This document shows, one piece after another, positions 23,629-32,101 of a DNA stretch of 64,000 bases. A program made the position numbers and the translations under genes. Under the pieces are notes generated by a model, which was not told the DNA's origin, searched no databases, and saw nothing but the letters and a program-made list of their open reading frames with translations. Position 1 is the first letter of the stretch, and the number at the start of each line of letters is the position of its first letter. Source of the stretch: Verrucomicrobiota bacterium (GTDB lineage: Bacteria > Verrucomicrobiota > Verrucomicrobiia > CAIQCK01); NCBI GenBank assembly GCA_016235595.1, contig JACRJX010000018.1:23202-87201 (forward strand), given 5' to 3'.

Positions 23629-25995
23629 CTACTTGAACTGCATCGTTCCGGCCTGGTCGAGACGCCAGTTCTCCGCAAGCGTGCCTGCCCAGCAGCGCCA
23701 GACTTCATCCTCGGCACGGAACACTCCGATGTTGAACGCCACCTTCTGGCCGGGGACAGGCTTCAGGCCCAACGCGTCGAGTGGAATGGCCCATTCGCCC
23801 CGCCAACCGTGGCGCCACTTGGCGACGGCGTAGCGGACGGCTTTGCCAAGATGTTCCGCAGCAGCGGCGGGCGCGCCGGCATCGGTGACGCTCTGAAGGA
23901 CCCCGCCGGCAAAGCCTCGGATGACGAACGTCACCGCCTTGCCCTCAGGCGTGCGGCCAGCGATGCAAATTTCAGCGCCATCGTCTTTGCCCCATTCTGT
24001 GCCGGTGCGCATCTTGTTTGCCTGATACATGCCTGCAATGACCGCCACGTATAGGCACTGGTCGTCATATGCGAGTTGGGCGTGCATGGGAATGCCGCTG
24101 GCGGCCCAACGGGAGGGCTCTTGGTCCAAGCTGAGAGAATTCCCAGGCCACTCGTCGGTGCCAACCTCTCCATCGAGCGTTGGCGGATGGGGGGTACGCA
24201 CTGCAAGCGCCAGCGCCGTTCTGCGTCCTGGCCGGGCGACGGGAGGCATGGAGTCTCCGATGGTGAAGGACTGCGGCCTGCCGTCCTTGTCTATTCCTTC
24301 GCGAAAGACCACGTTGTTCGTCCATGTCTTGATCGCATTCGGCTGGCCGATCGTGATTTTGCCCAGGGCAAACAACGTGTTGCCCTCGAAGGTGCAGTTG
24401 GCGCTTCTGGTAAACGACAGGGTCATGTCCTTGTCGGTCATGAACACATTGTCGCGATAGACGAGTTTTCGGCTGATGTGGTTATGCGTTGGCATCGGCA
24501 CGCCAATGGCCACGTTGCGCTCCACGATGCAATCGCAGGACTGCTCGTCCAGGTAGTAGGCGGACGCGCCGTAGCCTTTTCCCACTTCAACCACATCCCT
24601 TACCAGGTTGCCGCGCAGAACGCTTTCGATCAGGTGCCCATAGATGGCGGCACCGTCGTGCATTTCCTGCATGACACGATAGATGAGGTTCTCTTCGATC
24701 CGATTGTTGCGGCCGTTGCAGACGATGCCGCAGTAGGGGATGTTGTGAAGCTCGTTGCGGTAGATGTGCAGGTTGTCGCCGTGCGCGATCATGCTGACGG
24801 CACACGGGTATTGCAGACCGACGTGGTGGATGTGGTTTTGCGAGACCCGTGAACCCGCGCCGGTGCAGACGAGTTCCAGGCCGCAGGCGCCGATATGATG
24901 AATGTGGCTGTCGAGGATTTGGATGGCCTCGTTGCGAGACCGGAACACAATGCCCTCGCCGCCGATGTTGGTGATCTCCAGTTTCTCCAGAACGCACCCG
25001 CGGCTGCGCGTTACGGAGATGGCGCCTTCATATCCGGTTGCGCCAAAGACGTAGCCCTGGGCACCCAACAGCGTGGTCGTGGCCTGAAGCACGAGTCCGC
25101 GTATTGTAATCTTCTCCACCGGCTGCTTCGCTGTGCCTTCAATTTGGATGATCCGTTGAAGTTGCGGTGCGATGATTTTCGCCTTGGCCATATCCTCGCC
25201 GGGCAGCGGCCAATAGACGACGCGTCCAGCCGTGCGATCGAGATACCACCGGCCGGGTTGGGTCATGCCTTCGCGGGTGTTGAAAAGGACGTAACTTTTC
25301 ACGCCAAACGCCCCGGGGGGATGGACGGTTGGCGAGGACAACACGAAGACGTGGCGCTCCACGTCGTTTTGTGCGATGCCATAGAGCGCCTCGTTCCACA
25401 TGTGCAGCACCCGGATCTCGGCGTTCTTGATGTCGAGCGGCGTTGGAACGTCCTTGGGATCGTAGAGAATCGTGGTGAGTTGCTCGCGCGTGGGCTTCGG
25501 ATCCCACGCGCCGGAAATGTAACGCGCGCGCTTCCACTCGGTGTTGTGTGTAAAAGTGCCGGTCTCTGGCAACCGCGCACGCTCCGGCATGCGACCGTTT
25601 ACGACCAGCGCGCGGAAGTCCCACGTACCGTCCTTCACACCGGGCAGGTCCGCGTACCAGAACTTCTCGCCGTCTCGCTTCCAGCCAGTCACCAGCTTGC
25701 CGCCGTAGAGTGTCACCTTGCCGGCTGCCTCGGCCTCGATGGTCAACCCGTTGTCGCGCACATCGAGTTCCAGGGTCTTCGACCGAAAATAGTCACCCGG
25801 CAACAAGACAATCCGGTGCGCTCCCGCACCTGCTTTTCGCGCCGTGTCACGCGCAACTTCCAGCGTGGCGAGAGGCTTGTCCTTCGTGCCAGCGTTGGCG
25901 TCATTGCCGTCCGGCGCGACATAAAATGTGGCGGAGGGACAATTCATGCTGCTTGCCAGCAGCATCGCCGCAACTGTAAATCTCATTGGCAACAT
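23629..25995 (-). CDS. secreted right-handed beta-helix protein with CBM9-like C-terminal domain
   Basis: This protein has 788 residues from ATG 25995, preferred over an upstream in-frame ATG because GAGGAAC lies just before it and a signal peptide follows directly (MRFTVAAMLLASSMN...SATFYV). The mature N-terminus is FYVAPDGNDANAGTKDKP, the standard entry to parallel beta-helix polysaccharide lyases and epimerases. Beta-helix rungs with right-handed-helix signatures run from about residue 285 to 540 (RSRNEAIQILDSHIHHIGACG, NRIEENLIYRVM and similar). From about residue 595 a DOMON/CBM9-like domain begins (PPTLDGEVGTDEW, QLAYDDQCLYVAVIAG). This points to binding and probably cleavage of a polysaccharide outside the cell. 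The specific lyase or hydrolase family is not clear. Confidence 0.85.
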   Translation of the reverse strand: MLPMRFTVAAMLLASSMNCPSATFYVAPDGNDANAGTKDKPLATLEVARDTARKAGAGAHRIVLLPGDYFRSKTLELDVRDNGLTIEAEAAGKVTLYGGKLVTGWKRDGEKFWYADLPGVKDGTWDFRALVVNGRMPERARLPETGTFTHNTEWKRARYISGAWDPKPTREQLTTILYDPKDVPTPLDIKNAEIRVLHMWNEALYGIAQNDVERHVFVLSSPTVHPPGAFGVKSYVLFNTREGMTQPGRWYLDRTAGRVVYWPLPGEDMAKAKIIAPQLQRIIQIEGTAKQPVEKITIRGLVLQATTTLLGAQGYVFGATGYEGAISVTRSRGCVLEKLEITNIGGEGIVFRSRNEAIQILDSHIHHIGACGLELVCTGAGSRVSQNHIHHVGLQYPCAVSMIAHGDNLHIYRNELHNIPYCGIVCNGRNNRIEENLIYRVMQEMHDGAAIYGHLIESVLRGNLVRDVVEVGKGYGASAYYLDEQSCDCIVERNVAIGVPMPTHNHISRKLVYRDNVFMTDKDMTLSFTRSANCTFEGNTLFALGKITIGQPNAIKTWTNNVVFREGIDKDGRPQSFTIGDSMPPVARPGRRTALALAVRTPHPPTLDGEVGTDEWPGNSLSLDQEPSRWAASGIPMHAQLAYDDQCLYVAVIAGMYQANKMRTGTEWGKDDGAEICIAGRTPEGKAVTFVIRGFAGGVLQSVTDAGAPAAAAEHLGKAVRYAVAKWRHGWRGEWAIPLDALGLKPVPGQKVAFNIGVFRAEDEVWRCWAGTLAENWRLDQAGTMQFK

Positions 25996-26125
25996 TGGGG
26001 TTCCTCTGGGTTCAAGTACAGGAATGATAGGTTTGATCTGGAACGCAAAACTTCGGGTTTTGTGCAAAGTTGTTTGAAAGAAGTGCGGCGGCCAAGATGC
26101 GGCACGCAGGCTGCCGGCTTGGCTC

Positions 26126-27721
26126 TCACGGGGTATTTCGCACTGACCTGCCGGCCAGCAGATACGCTCCTTTTTCGGTTCTGCCCTTGATGCTCAAGGC
26201 CATGGGCGGCGAGATGCCGTCGGGGTCAACAATCTGAAGATGCAGCTTTCCGGTTTGTGGGACGTTCGAGAAGCGATCCGTGTGCGTCTTTGCCTTGTGC
26301 GCATCCACAACACCCGGTGGAATGCTCTCGTTAGGGAAGAGCGTCCGCAGGTCCAGCGATGAGAAACCGGTCCAGATTTCTTTTCCGGCCTCGTCTTCGA
26401 TGAAGAACCGGATCTTCCATTTGTTGTAGGTCGGTGTCAGACCGATGTTCAGCCAGTCCATCGCGATCTCCACATCTCCGCCGCGCCGCGTGATTTTGGC
26501 GGAAGTGTACAGGTAGCGGAAACCGATCATTGCATACATTTGGTGGAACTTGTCCAAGGCTTGCGGGTCATTGAAGATGTTGTAACCGGTCGGATTGAAG
26601 GTGTTCACACCATCCGAGACGTTGCAGTTGCGGATGACAACAGGGTGCAGATATTTCGCCTGATCGAGCAGACAGGAGTAAGGAAGAAAATCTCCCTTCG
26701 GACCGGTGCGCGCCGGTTCTCCGACCAGTGGCGCGGATTTCCAGCGGTCGCGGAGAAGTTCATACAGTTTGACGCCGTCCTTCTCGTACTGGTTGCCTGA
26801 GTAATAGAGTTTCTGGTAGTAGCTCGACCGCTCGTCCCAGCCCCAGTTGTCGCGAAAAATACCAAGCAATCCGGCATTGTTCTTCGCGGACATGAGGCGA
26901 AAGTGGTAGTCCTTGAGCGTGTCGTAAACCGAAGGGATATAGACCATCCCATTGGTGGGAACCACGATCCGTATGTCCGAAAAATACTTGATAAACGCGT
27001 CGGCGAACCGGATCAAATACCTGGAATGGGAGGGCACGAGACGTTTCGGATATGCGCCTTCACCCCAGAAGCCGAAATGACGCATTTCAATATAGCGGAC
27101 CAGTTTCTTGCGCTGGATCGATCGCCCGCCAAAGGTCTGCGGCTGTTCCAGGTATGCCGCGAACGCCTTCAACAACGCGTCATAGCGTTCGAAGAAATAC
27201 GGGTTCTCAAAGTTCGGCTCCCAACGGTCCTTCTTGTCCGTGAACGTCGGTGAGAGGACATCTTTCTGTGCGCTGGCCTGCATCGCCTTGTGGACGTAGA
27301 GCGGATATGAGCATCGCGCGCCGTCAATCAAGGGACCTCCTCCCGCACTCGTCACAAAACAGCCGATGTTGAGCTTCTGGCCGTATTGGATGCAGTACGA
27401 GAAATGCTTGTCCATCTTCTGGAAGAGGTATTCTCCTTCCTCCGCTTCGTAATCAGCCCAACTGACACGGATCATGGAGTTGACCGCGTAGTCGCTGACG
27501 CGGACCGCGTACTTGACGAGGTTCGTCACACCGTTGCCGGGGCCGCCGTTCCAGATTTCCGTGCCGACGCCGGCGTTTTGAATCGCCCCTTGGTCGGTGG
27601 CGATGATTTCAGGAGAGAAAACCGCGGTGGTTTGGATTTCCTCCGCAAACAGATTGCAGAGGAACAACGGCAGGAAGAGGAGGGGGTGCCATCTTGTATT
27701 GAGTCGTGATCTATGATTCAC
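26126..27721 (-). CDS. secreted DUF4832-like putative glycosidase
   Basis: This 531-residue protein has a signal peptide at residues 1-27 (HPLLFLPLFLCNLFAEE). The central region reads as a TIM barrel of the GH42/GH5-like type: RVSWADYEAEEGEYLFQKMDKH, the strand KLVRYIEMRHFGFWGEG and RIVVPTNG. The C-terminal MDWLNIGLTPTYNKWKIRFF has the pattern of the DUF4832 beta-sandwich that follows such barrels. Candidate acidic residues include Glu in YIEMRHFGFWGEG, but I cannot assign the pair with confidence. It is third in the minus-strand run of secreted proteins, 130 bp before the beta-helix gene. I do not recognise a characterised homologue. Confidence 0.75.
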   Translation of the reverse strand: MNHRSRLNTRWHPLLFLPLFLCNLFAEEIQTTAVFSPEIIATDQGAIQNAGVGTEIWNGGPGNGVTNLVKYAVRVSDYAVNSMIRVSWADYEAEEGEYLFQKMDKHFSYCIQYGQKLNIGCFVTSAGGGPLIDGARCSYPLYVHKAMQASAQKDVLSPTFTDKKDRWEPNFENPYFFERYDALLKAFAAYLEQPQTFGGRSIQRKKLVRYIEMRHFGFWGEGAYPKRLVPSHSRYLIRFADAFIKYFSDIRIVVPTNGMVYIPSVYDTLKDYHFRLMSAKNNAGLLGIFRDNWGWDERSSYYQKLYYSGNQYEKDGVKLYELLRDRWKSAPLVGEPARTGPKGDFLPYSCLLDQAKYLHPVVIRNCNVSDGVNTFNPTGYNIFNDPQALDKFHQMYAMIGFRYLYTSAKITRRGGDVEIAMDWLNIGLTPTYNKWKIRFFIEDEAGKEIWTGFSSLDLRTLFPNESIPPGVVDAHKAKTHTDRFSNVPQTGKLHLQIVDPDGISPPMALSIKGRTEKGAYLLAGRSVRNTP

Positions 27722-27737
27722 AGGCGATCACTCTGAC

Positions 27738-27860
27738 TCACTTGCCGGCCTGCCACAAGAGCACAAAGTCGTGTTCGGTCGGGTCGTGTTTCCACTGGCC
27801 AGTCCTCGATGGCACAACCTTCTCACGGTGGCCTGTATCGAGGTCACCATACGCTGCGTG
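27738..27860 (-). pseudogene. possible 3' remnant of a degraded gene
   Basis: The 252-bp gap between two large secreted-protein genes contains a minus-strand frame whose last 40 codons look protein-like: a Tyr-Gly-Asp-Leu-Asp start, PSRTGQWKHDPTEHDFVLLW, then QAGK and a stop at 27738. Upstream in that frame the sequence looks like chance translation and runs into the 3' end of the next gene. No start codon or ribosome site suits a small gene. It could be a decayed gene tail left by a deletion. The rest of the gap shows nothing I can name. Confidence 0.25.
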
Positions 27861-27973
27861 TTGCTCGGACGGGCTGGCGCAGGGGAGGGGCACGGCATGT
27901 GCCAGAGCGGCAAAACGCACGATACGATGCGTTGCGCCCGTCGCGGTTGACATCTGTCCGGCGAATGCGTTCA

Positions 27974-30900
27974 TCATTCGGTCTTCAGCGTGAACCGCAA
28001 CTTCTCGCCGAACCAAGCACGACCTTCGGCGGTCATCTGCAACTCGACTTTCGTTTCCGCAGCAATGCCTTCAGTCAGGACGAACGATTCGCCAAACTCC
28101 GCGTCTTCCAGACGGGACGTGTCCTTTACAATGGGTTGCTTGAGTTTCAAGGCCGAGGCGGTGGTTGCTGCCAGATGAACCGCCCCGGGCTTGCCGTGAC
28201 AGCTCGCGGGCGTGAGCCACGTCGCTTCCTGCAGGTTGCCCACTGACGCCGTGGCGAGAATTGGTTTGTTACGGGGCACGCAAATCTGCGCGCCGTCGCG
28301 AACCTCGATCCAAGCCCCGCCGTCGGTCTTGATCTTGAACCAGTTGAACTCGGCGTCGAGATACTTGGGCGGGTTGTGACCGTTGTATTTCGTGTTACCG
28401 ACGGCCACGAGTGGCGTGTCGGCGGAGGTTGTGCCGGTGCCAGCCGTGCGGATACCGAGTTGTTTGCCCTGAGCGGCTGCGGCGCCAAACGCTTGGGCTC
28501 CTTCGTTGTAGATGATGCGCCAATGGCTGCCGCTGTGGGCGTCGCGGTCCATGGTGAACCAGTCGTCCGGTTTGGGATAGCTGCGCGGCGTCTTGAATTT
28601 CGCGGCGTATTGTTTCAGGAACCTGCCGCTCGGTCGCAGCGTGCCGTCGGGGTTGAGGATGCCAAAGTCGCTTTTCTCGCTGATGCGGTAGCCGCCTGCG
28701 AGCCACCAAGGCGCGGAACCATTCGCGCCGGTCTCGAACGCAACGCGATGGATCAGCTCGTGGCACTGACCTTGGTATGCGATCTCTTTCTCGCCCGGTT
28801 GCATCGTGTTGCGGTCCCAGGCGTCTGCCCCGAACTCGATCCAGAGATAGGGTTTCCCTTTCGTGACGAAGTTGATGTAGCGGTTGACGAAGCCCGCGGC
28901 GTTGGTTCCCTTGGTGAGGGGCGCGAAGCCGTAACCTTCCATGGCGAAGAAATCCACGTGCTTCGGCGTCGCCGTGAGGGTGAAGTCGACCGGTGGCAGA
29001 TTACCCTGGCGGAAACTGATGAGGTGGTTCGGGTCGAGTTGGTGAATCGTGCGCCGGACGTTGTTCCAGTGGCGGCTCATCGAGTCGTCCATGAACCGGC
29101 GGTAGGCAGAGACCATCACGCGCCACGGGCCGTCCTCCTTGAATTGCTGGTCGCTCGGCGACGTCACCTGTTTGTCGATGCGCGGCGCGGACATGCCCCA
29201 ATCCGCTTCGGCACTGGCGAGGCTGCCGTAGCGCTCATCAATCCAGCGCGCCCAATCGGCGTCCCATCGCTGGCGGTAGGGCGCGGGGTCGGTCCAGCCG
29301 AAGGCGGTGTATTTGCCGCCAAACACCCACCCGGCCGGTTCCCAGATCAGGTCCCAACCCATGAGTGCAGGGTTCTCCGCGAGGCGCGTCACGCGGATGA
29401 ACTCGGCCACGTCTTTCTCCTGGAAATGATACGGCATCATCAGACCCTGGAAATAATGCGGGTCGTCGGTGATGACGTGCGATTGCACGAACAGGAACGC
29501 GCGGATGTTGTGGTTGTGGCAGCGGCGGAGGAAATCGAGCACCGTCCGGCGGTCGTTTTGATGATGGGCACGGATGGCAACGAAGGTCGCGCCCATCGAT
29601 TCCAACTGTTGCAGGTCGCGCTCGACGTCTTCGGGGTTGTAGAAGCCGGGTGTGAGCCAGTGGAACGTATAGTCCTCCTGCTCGAGCGCGATGGAGTGAC
29701 GCGGCCAGTAATTGACGCCGACAGGATACCACTTACGGCCCTCCAGCCAGAAGTCGCCGTCGCGCGCCGTAACGAATGAATCGCGCGGAGCCTTCTCGGT
29801 GGACAACACGCCCATCTCGTGCGCGATGGCGTCAATCGTTTTGCCGCGGCGCAGCAACTCGGTTGTCACAACGTAGCTTGGACTGGTGAATTTCTTCGGC
29901 GCCCACCAGAATGTGGCCGTCGCAGACCCGCCCGGTTTGACAATAAGCCTGGACTCCTTCTCGAACACGGCCTCCTTCGCGCCGGCGGCGCAGACGCGGA
30001 TGCGCACGTGAATGTCCGCTGGCTGGGTTCCATGGTTGACTGCCACCGCGCCGAGCCGGACTTTCTCGCCCGGCCAGTATGAGAACTCCTGCGAGCCGGC
30101 GTGCGAAAGGAATACGCCGTCGGAAATCCGCCGCGCCATGTCGCCGAAGAAACTCGTGCGGGCGATCTCATTCAATGCGGCCGGGTCGCTGATGGCGCAG
30201 ACGGCGCACACGGAGCCTTCCGCCGCGACGGGCTGGCTCGGGATGTTCGCGCCGACCAGCCGCCGCACGGCATCCGCAAACGCCGGGCCTTCCGACAACG
30301 GCGCTTGGTGCAGCAACATCCACGCCGCCGTGCCGCGCTCGACGCCGTCCTTGTCGCAGGCGCGCACCAGCGGGATCCAGCGCCACTTGTAGCCGCGCTC
30401 GAAGCCCTTACCTTCGGGCCGCGCGTAGCACGACGAGGCGCTGGAAGTGGCCGGCAGCTTCGTGGCTTCAGGCCCGAGTATCGCCTGGGTCGGCACGGCC
30501 TTGAGCGAAGCAATGTTCGTCAGTGAGTAGAGTTTGTAGCCGGGCGACACGGTCTCAATGAGCGGGAACGGATTGCGGGATGTGTCGCCAAGCTTCGGGA
30601 ACGGCTGCGGCGCGGTGCCAATCTGGTCGATCCAGACGGTATGCTTGCCATCGGCCACGTAGGGGGTGGTGGTGCGGTCCACCAGCTCAAATGAGAGCCG
30701 GCGCGCCTTGTACGGATCGGCGTGGCCGCGGACGAGGAAATCCTCCGGACGGAGCACGTGATAGGTCCAGTTCTTGTTGATCGAAATGACGGCGATGCCG
30801 CGCTGGAGCGGTTCGGTTTCCTCGACCAGCCGCACAGCCAGCCGGGCTGTTTGCCCGTCGCCCTTGACCCAGAAACACAGCAGACCGCCGGACGTCGCGT

Positions 30901-31546
30901 TAGCTTGGAGTTTCATGCTCGCGCCCATACCGGTCGGGGAGCCGCTCTCGTAATCCAAGGTGATCTTCAAGCAGCCCTTCGATCCTTCCACGCCGCCCGG
31001 CACGATTTCGGCTGCGGAGTATTTCCGATAGGCACCGCTTTGTGTCCAATCGGCGGCTTTGCCGGGCGCTTGCTTGTCAAAATCATAGAGCATCCGGTTT
31101 GGCTTCTGGTTCTTCATCGCGTCGCGGACGAATGCGCCGTCCACCCAGCGACCGTCGTGTTTCCATATGGGCTTCTCGAACGGTGGCGCGCCGAGAACCA
31201 TCAAACTGCCTTTGCCTCCGAGATAGCGAGCCAGCGCGTCAGCTCCCGACGCGGGATAGGACGTCGCGTTTGCGATGACGTATAGGAAATGCTTCTTTGG
31301 CGATAGAACTTCCGCGTCACAGATTGCTTCCGCTGACAGGAATTGGACGTCAAACTTTTCGCGGCGCAGCGCTTCTGCGATGGCATCGGTCGTTACGGTG
31401 TCAGTTCCCACCGCAGAGTCCTTGATGATGGCGACCTTCCGCCGCCCTTGGTCCGCCTCCGCGGTTATCGCTTCCGATGCGAGACACATGACAGCGACCG
31501 CTGTAATCCCAATCCACAATGCGCGCCACTCGAGTCTGTGATTCAT
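27974..31546 (-). CDS. large secreted GH5/GH42-like glycoside hydrolase
   Basis: This 1190-residue protein has a signal peptide at residues 1-30 (ALWIGITAVAVMCLASEAITA). Residues 35-140 form a GATase/ThuA-like Rossmann domain (KVAIIKDSAVGTDTV, ARYLGGKGSLMVLGAPP). A carbohydrate-binding beta-sandwich lies near 160-300. The catalytic TIM barrel begins about residue 590 (FWLEGRKWYPVGVNYWPRH). Likely acid/base and nucleophile are the Glu in GWDLIWEPAG (near 732) and in PYLWIEFGAD (near 899). A C-terminal beta domain follows. The order suggests exo- or endo-action on a plant- or algal-type polysaccharide. It is promoter-proximal in the four-gene run and is preceded 23 bp upstream by the second copy of the dispersed 51-bp element. 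Confidence 0.85.
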   Translation of the reverse strand: MNHRLEWRALWIGITAVAVMCLASEAITAEADQGRRKVAIIKDSAVGTDTVTTDAIAEALRREKFDVQFLSAEAICDAEVLSPKKHFLYVIANATSYPASGADALARYLGGKGSLMVLGAPPFEKPIWKHDGRWVDGAFVRDAMKNQKPNRMLYDFDKQAPGKAADWTQSGAYRKYSAAEIVPGGVEGSKGCLKITLDYESGSPTGMGASMKLQANATSGGLLCFWVKGDGQTARLAVRLVEETEPLQRGIAVISINKNWTYHVLRPEDFLVRGHADPYKARRLSFELVDRTTTPYVADGKHTVWIDQIGTAPQPFPKLGDTSRNPFPLIETVSPGYKLYSLTNIASLKAVPTQAILGPEATKLPATSSASSCYARPEGKGFERGYKWRWIPLVRACDKDGVERGTAAWMLLHQAPLSEGPAFADAVRRLVGANIPSQPVAAEGSVCAVCAISDPAALNEIARTSFFGDMARRISDGVFLSHAGSQEFSYWPGEKVRLGAVAVNHGTQPADIHVRIRVCAAGAKEAVFEKESRLIVKPGGSATATFWWAPKKFTSPSYVVTTELLRRGKTIDAIAHEMGVLSTEKAPRDSFVTARDGDFWLEGRKWYPVGVNYWPRHSIALEQEDYTFHWLTPGFYNPEDVERDLQQLESMGATFVAIRAHHQNDRRTVLDFLRRCHNHNIRAFLFVQSHVITDDPHYFQGLMMPYHFQEKDVAEFIRVTRLAENPALMGWDLIWEPAGWVFGGKYTAFGWTDPAPYRQRWDADWARWIDERYGSLASAEADWGMSAPRIDKQVTSPSDQQFKEDGPWRVMVSAYRRFMDDSMSRHWNNVRRTIHQLDPNHLISFRQGNLPPVDFTLTATPKHVDFFAMEGYGFAPLTKGTNAAGFVNRYINFVTKGKPYLWIEFGADAWDRNTMQPGEKEIAYQGQCHELIHRVAFETGANGSAPWWLAGGYRISEKSDFGILNPDGTLRPSGRFLKQYAAKFKTPRSYPKPDDWFTMDRDAHSGSHWRIIYNEGAQAFGAAAAQGKQLGIRTAGTGTTSADTPLVAVGNTKYNGHNPPKYLDAEFNWFKIKTDGGAWIEVRDGAQICVPRNKPILATASVGNLQEATWLTPASCHGKPGAVHLAATTASALKLKQPIVKDTSRLEDAEFGESFVLTEGIAAETKVELQMTAEGRAWFGEKLRFTLKTE

Positions 31547-31569
31547 GTCCGCATTATGCGCCGTCGACG

Positions 31570-31620
31570 CGTCGCCGGTAAATGGACAAGAATCGCATCT
31601 CGGTGGATGCGGTTAGCGGG
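31570..31620 (-). repeat. dispersed intergenic element, copy 2
   Basis: This 51-bp element matches 15706-15757 with only a few differences, clustered in the centre. On the minus strand its centre forms CGCATC-N6-GATGCG, an inverted repeat that is imperfect in copy 1. It sits in a divergent intergenic region, 23 bp upstream of the 1190-residue glycosidase gene and 17 bp before the small plus-strand gene. Confidence 0.6.
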
Positions 31621-31637
31621 AGGAACACTCCGCAGGA

Positions 31638-32060
31638 GTGATGCAGCTTGCGATTGACGGCGTAATCGCGAGGGAGTTACAATTTCAGGCAGACATGCAT
31701 CGCTGTGCTTTTGACGCAACCAAGCAGCTGTTTACCGTCAGTTGGTCCGGGCATGTTGCCCCAGACGAAGTCAGGCTTTTCTACACTGAGGTGCAACAAC
31801 ATCTGCCGGAAATGAAGCCGGGGTTTCGACTTTTGAACGACTTGAGCGATCTGGAGTCGATGGATTTCAAGTGTTCGGTTGAGATTCCTCCGATCATGGA
31901 ACTTTTCAACGCGGCCGGCGTGGCTGTCATTGTGAGGGTCATCCCAAATCGCCGCAAGGACGTCGGGTTTGGCATCATGTCGTTGTTCCACTATCGTCCT
32001 GAAGTTCGCAGCATGGTGTGCGAGACCCGGGAAGAGGCGGAGAAGGCTCTTCAGAGGTGA
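31638..32060 (+). CDS. small STAS/SpoIIAA-like cytoplasmic protein
   Basis: This protein has up to 140 residues and no signal peptide. The coherent domain begins near residue 19 (HRCAFDATKQLFTVSWSGHV) and continues with FYTEVQQHLPEMKPGFRLLNDLSDLE and a helix/strand pair to FHYRPEVRSMVCETREEAEKAL. The strand-helix pattern and the RLLNDLSDLESMD segment resemble SpoIIAA-like/STAS proteins. The start is uncertain: GTG 31638 and ATG 31641 sit at the end of a perfect hairpin CACTCC-GCA-GGAGTG (31626-31640), while ATG 31692 would begin just before the conserved region but lacks a ribosome site. It is divergent from the glycosidase gene. Its role is unknown. Confidence 0.7.
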   Translation: MMQLAIDGVIARELQFQADMHRCAFDATKQLFTVSWSGHVAPDEVRLFYTEVQQHLPEMKPGFRLLNDLSDLESMDFKCSVEIPPIMELFNAAGVAVIVRVIPNRRKDVGFGIMSLFHYRPEVRSMVCETREEAEKALQR

Positions 32061-32101
32061 AGTGCGGATGGTGAGGACGACTCCGCGTTTCCGCGAAGCG
32101 T

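Noticed and set aside
22349..23833. 494-codon plus-strand open frame
   Set aside because: It lies opposite the GHL6-like gene, has no domain-like pattern or ribosome site, and its composition fits an antisense shadow of a GC-rich gene.
28376..29779. 467-codon plus-strand open frame
   Set aside because: It is antisense to the catalytic barrel of the 1190-residue glycosidase and is rich in Arg, Val and His without motifs.
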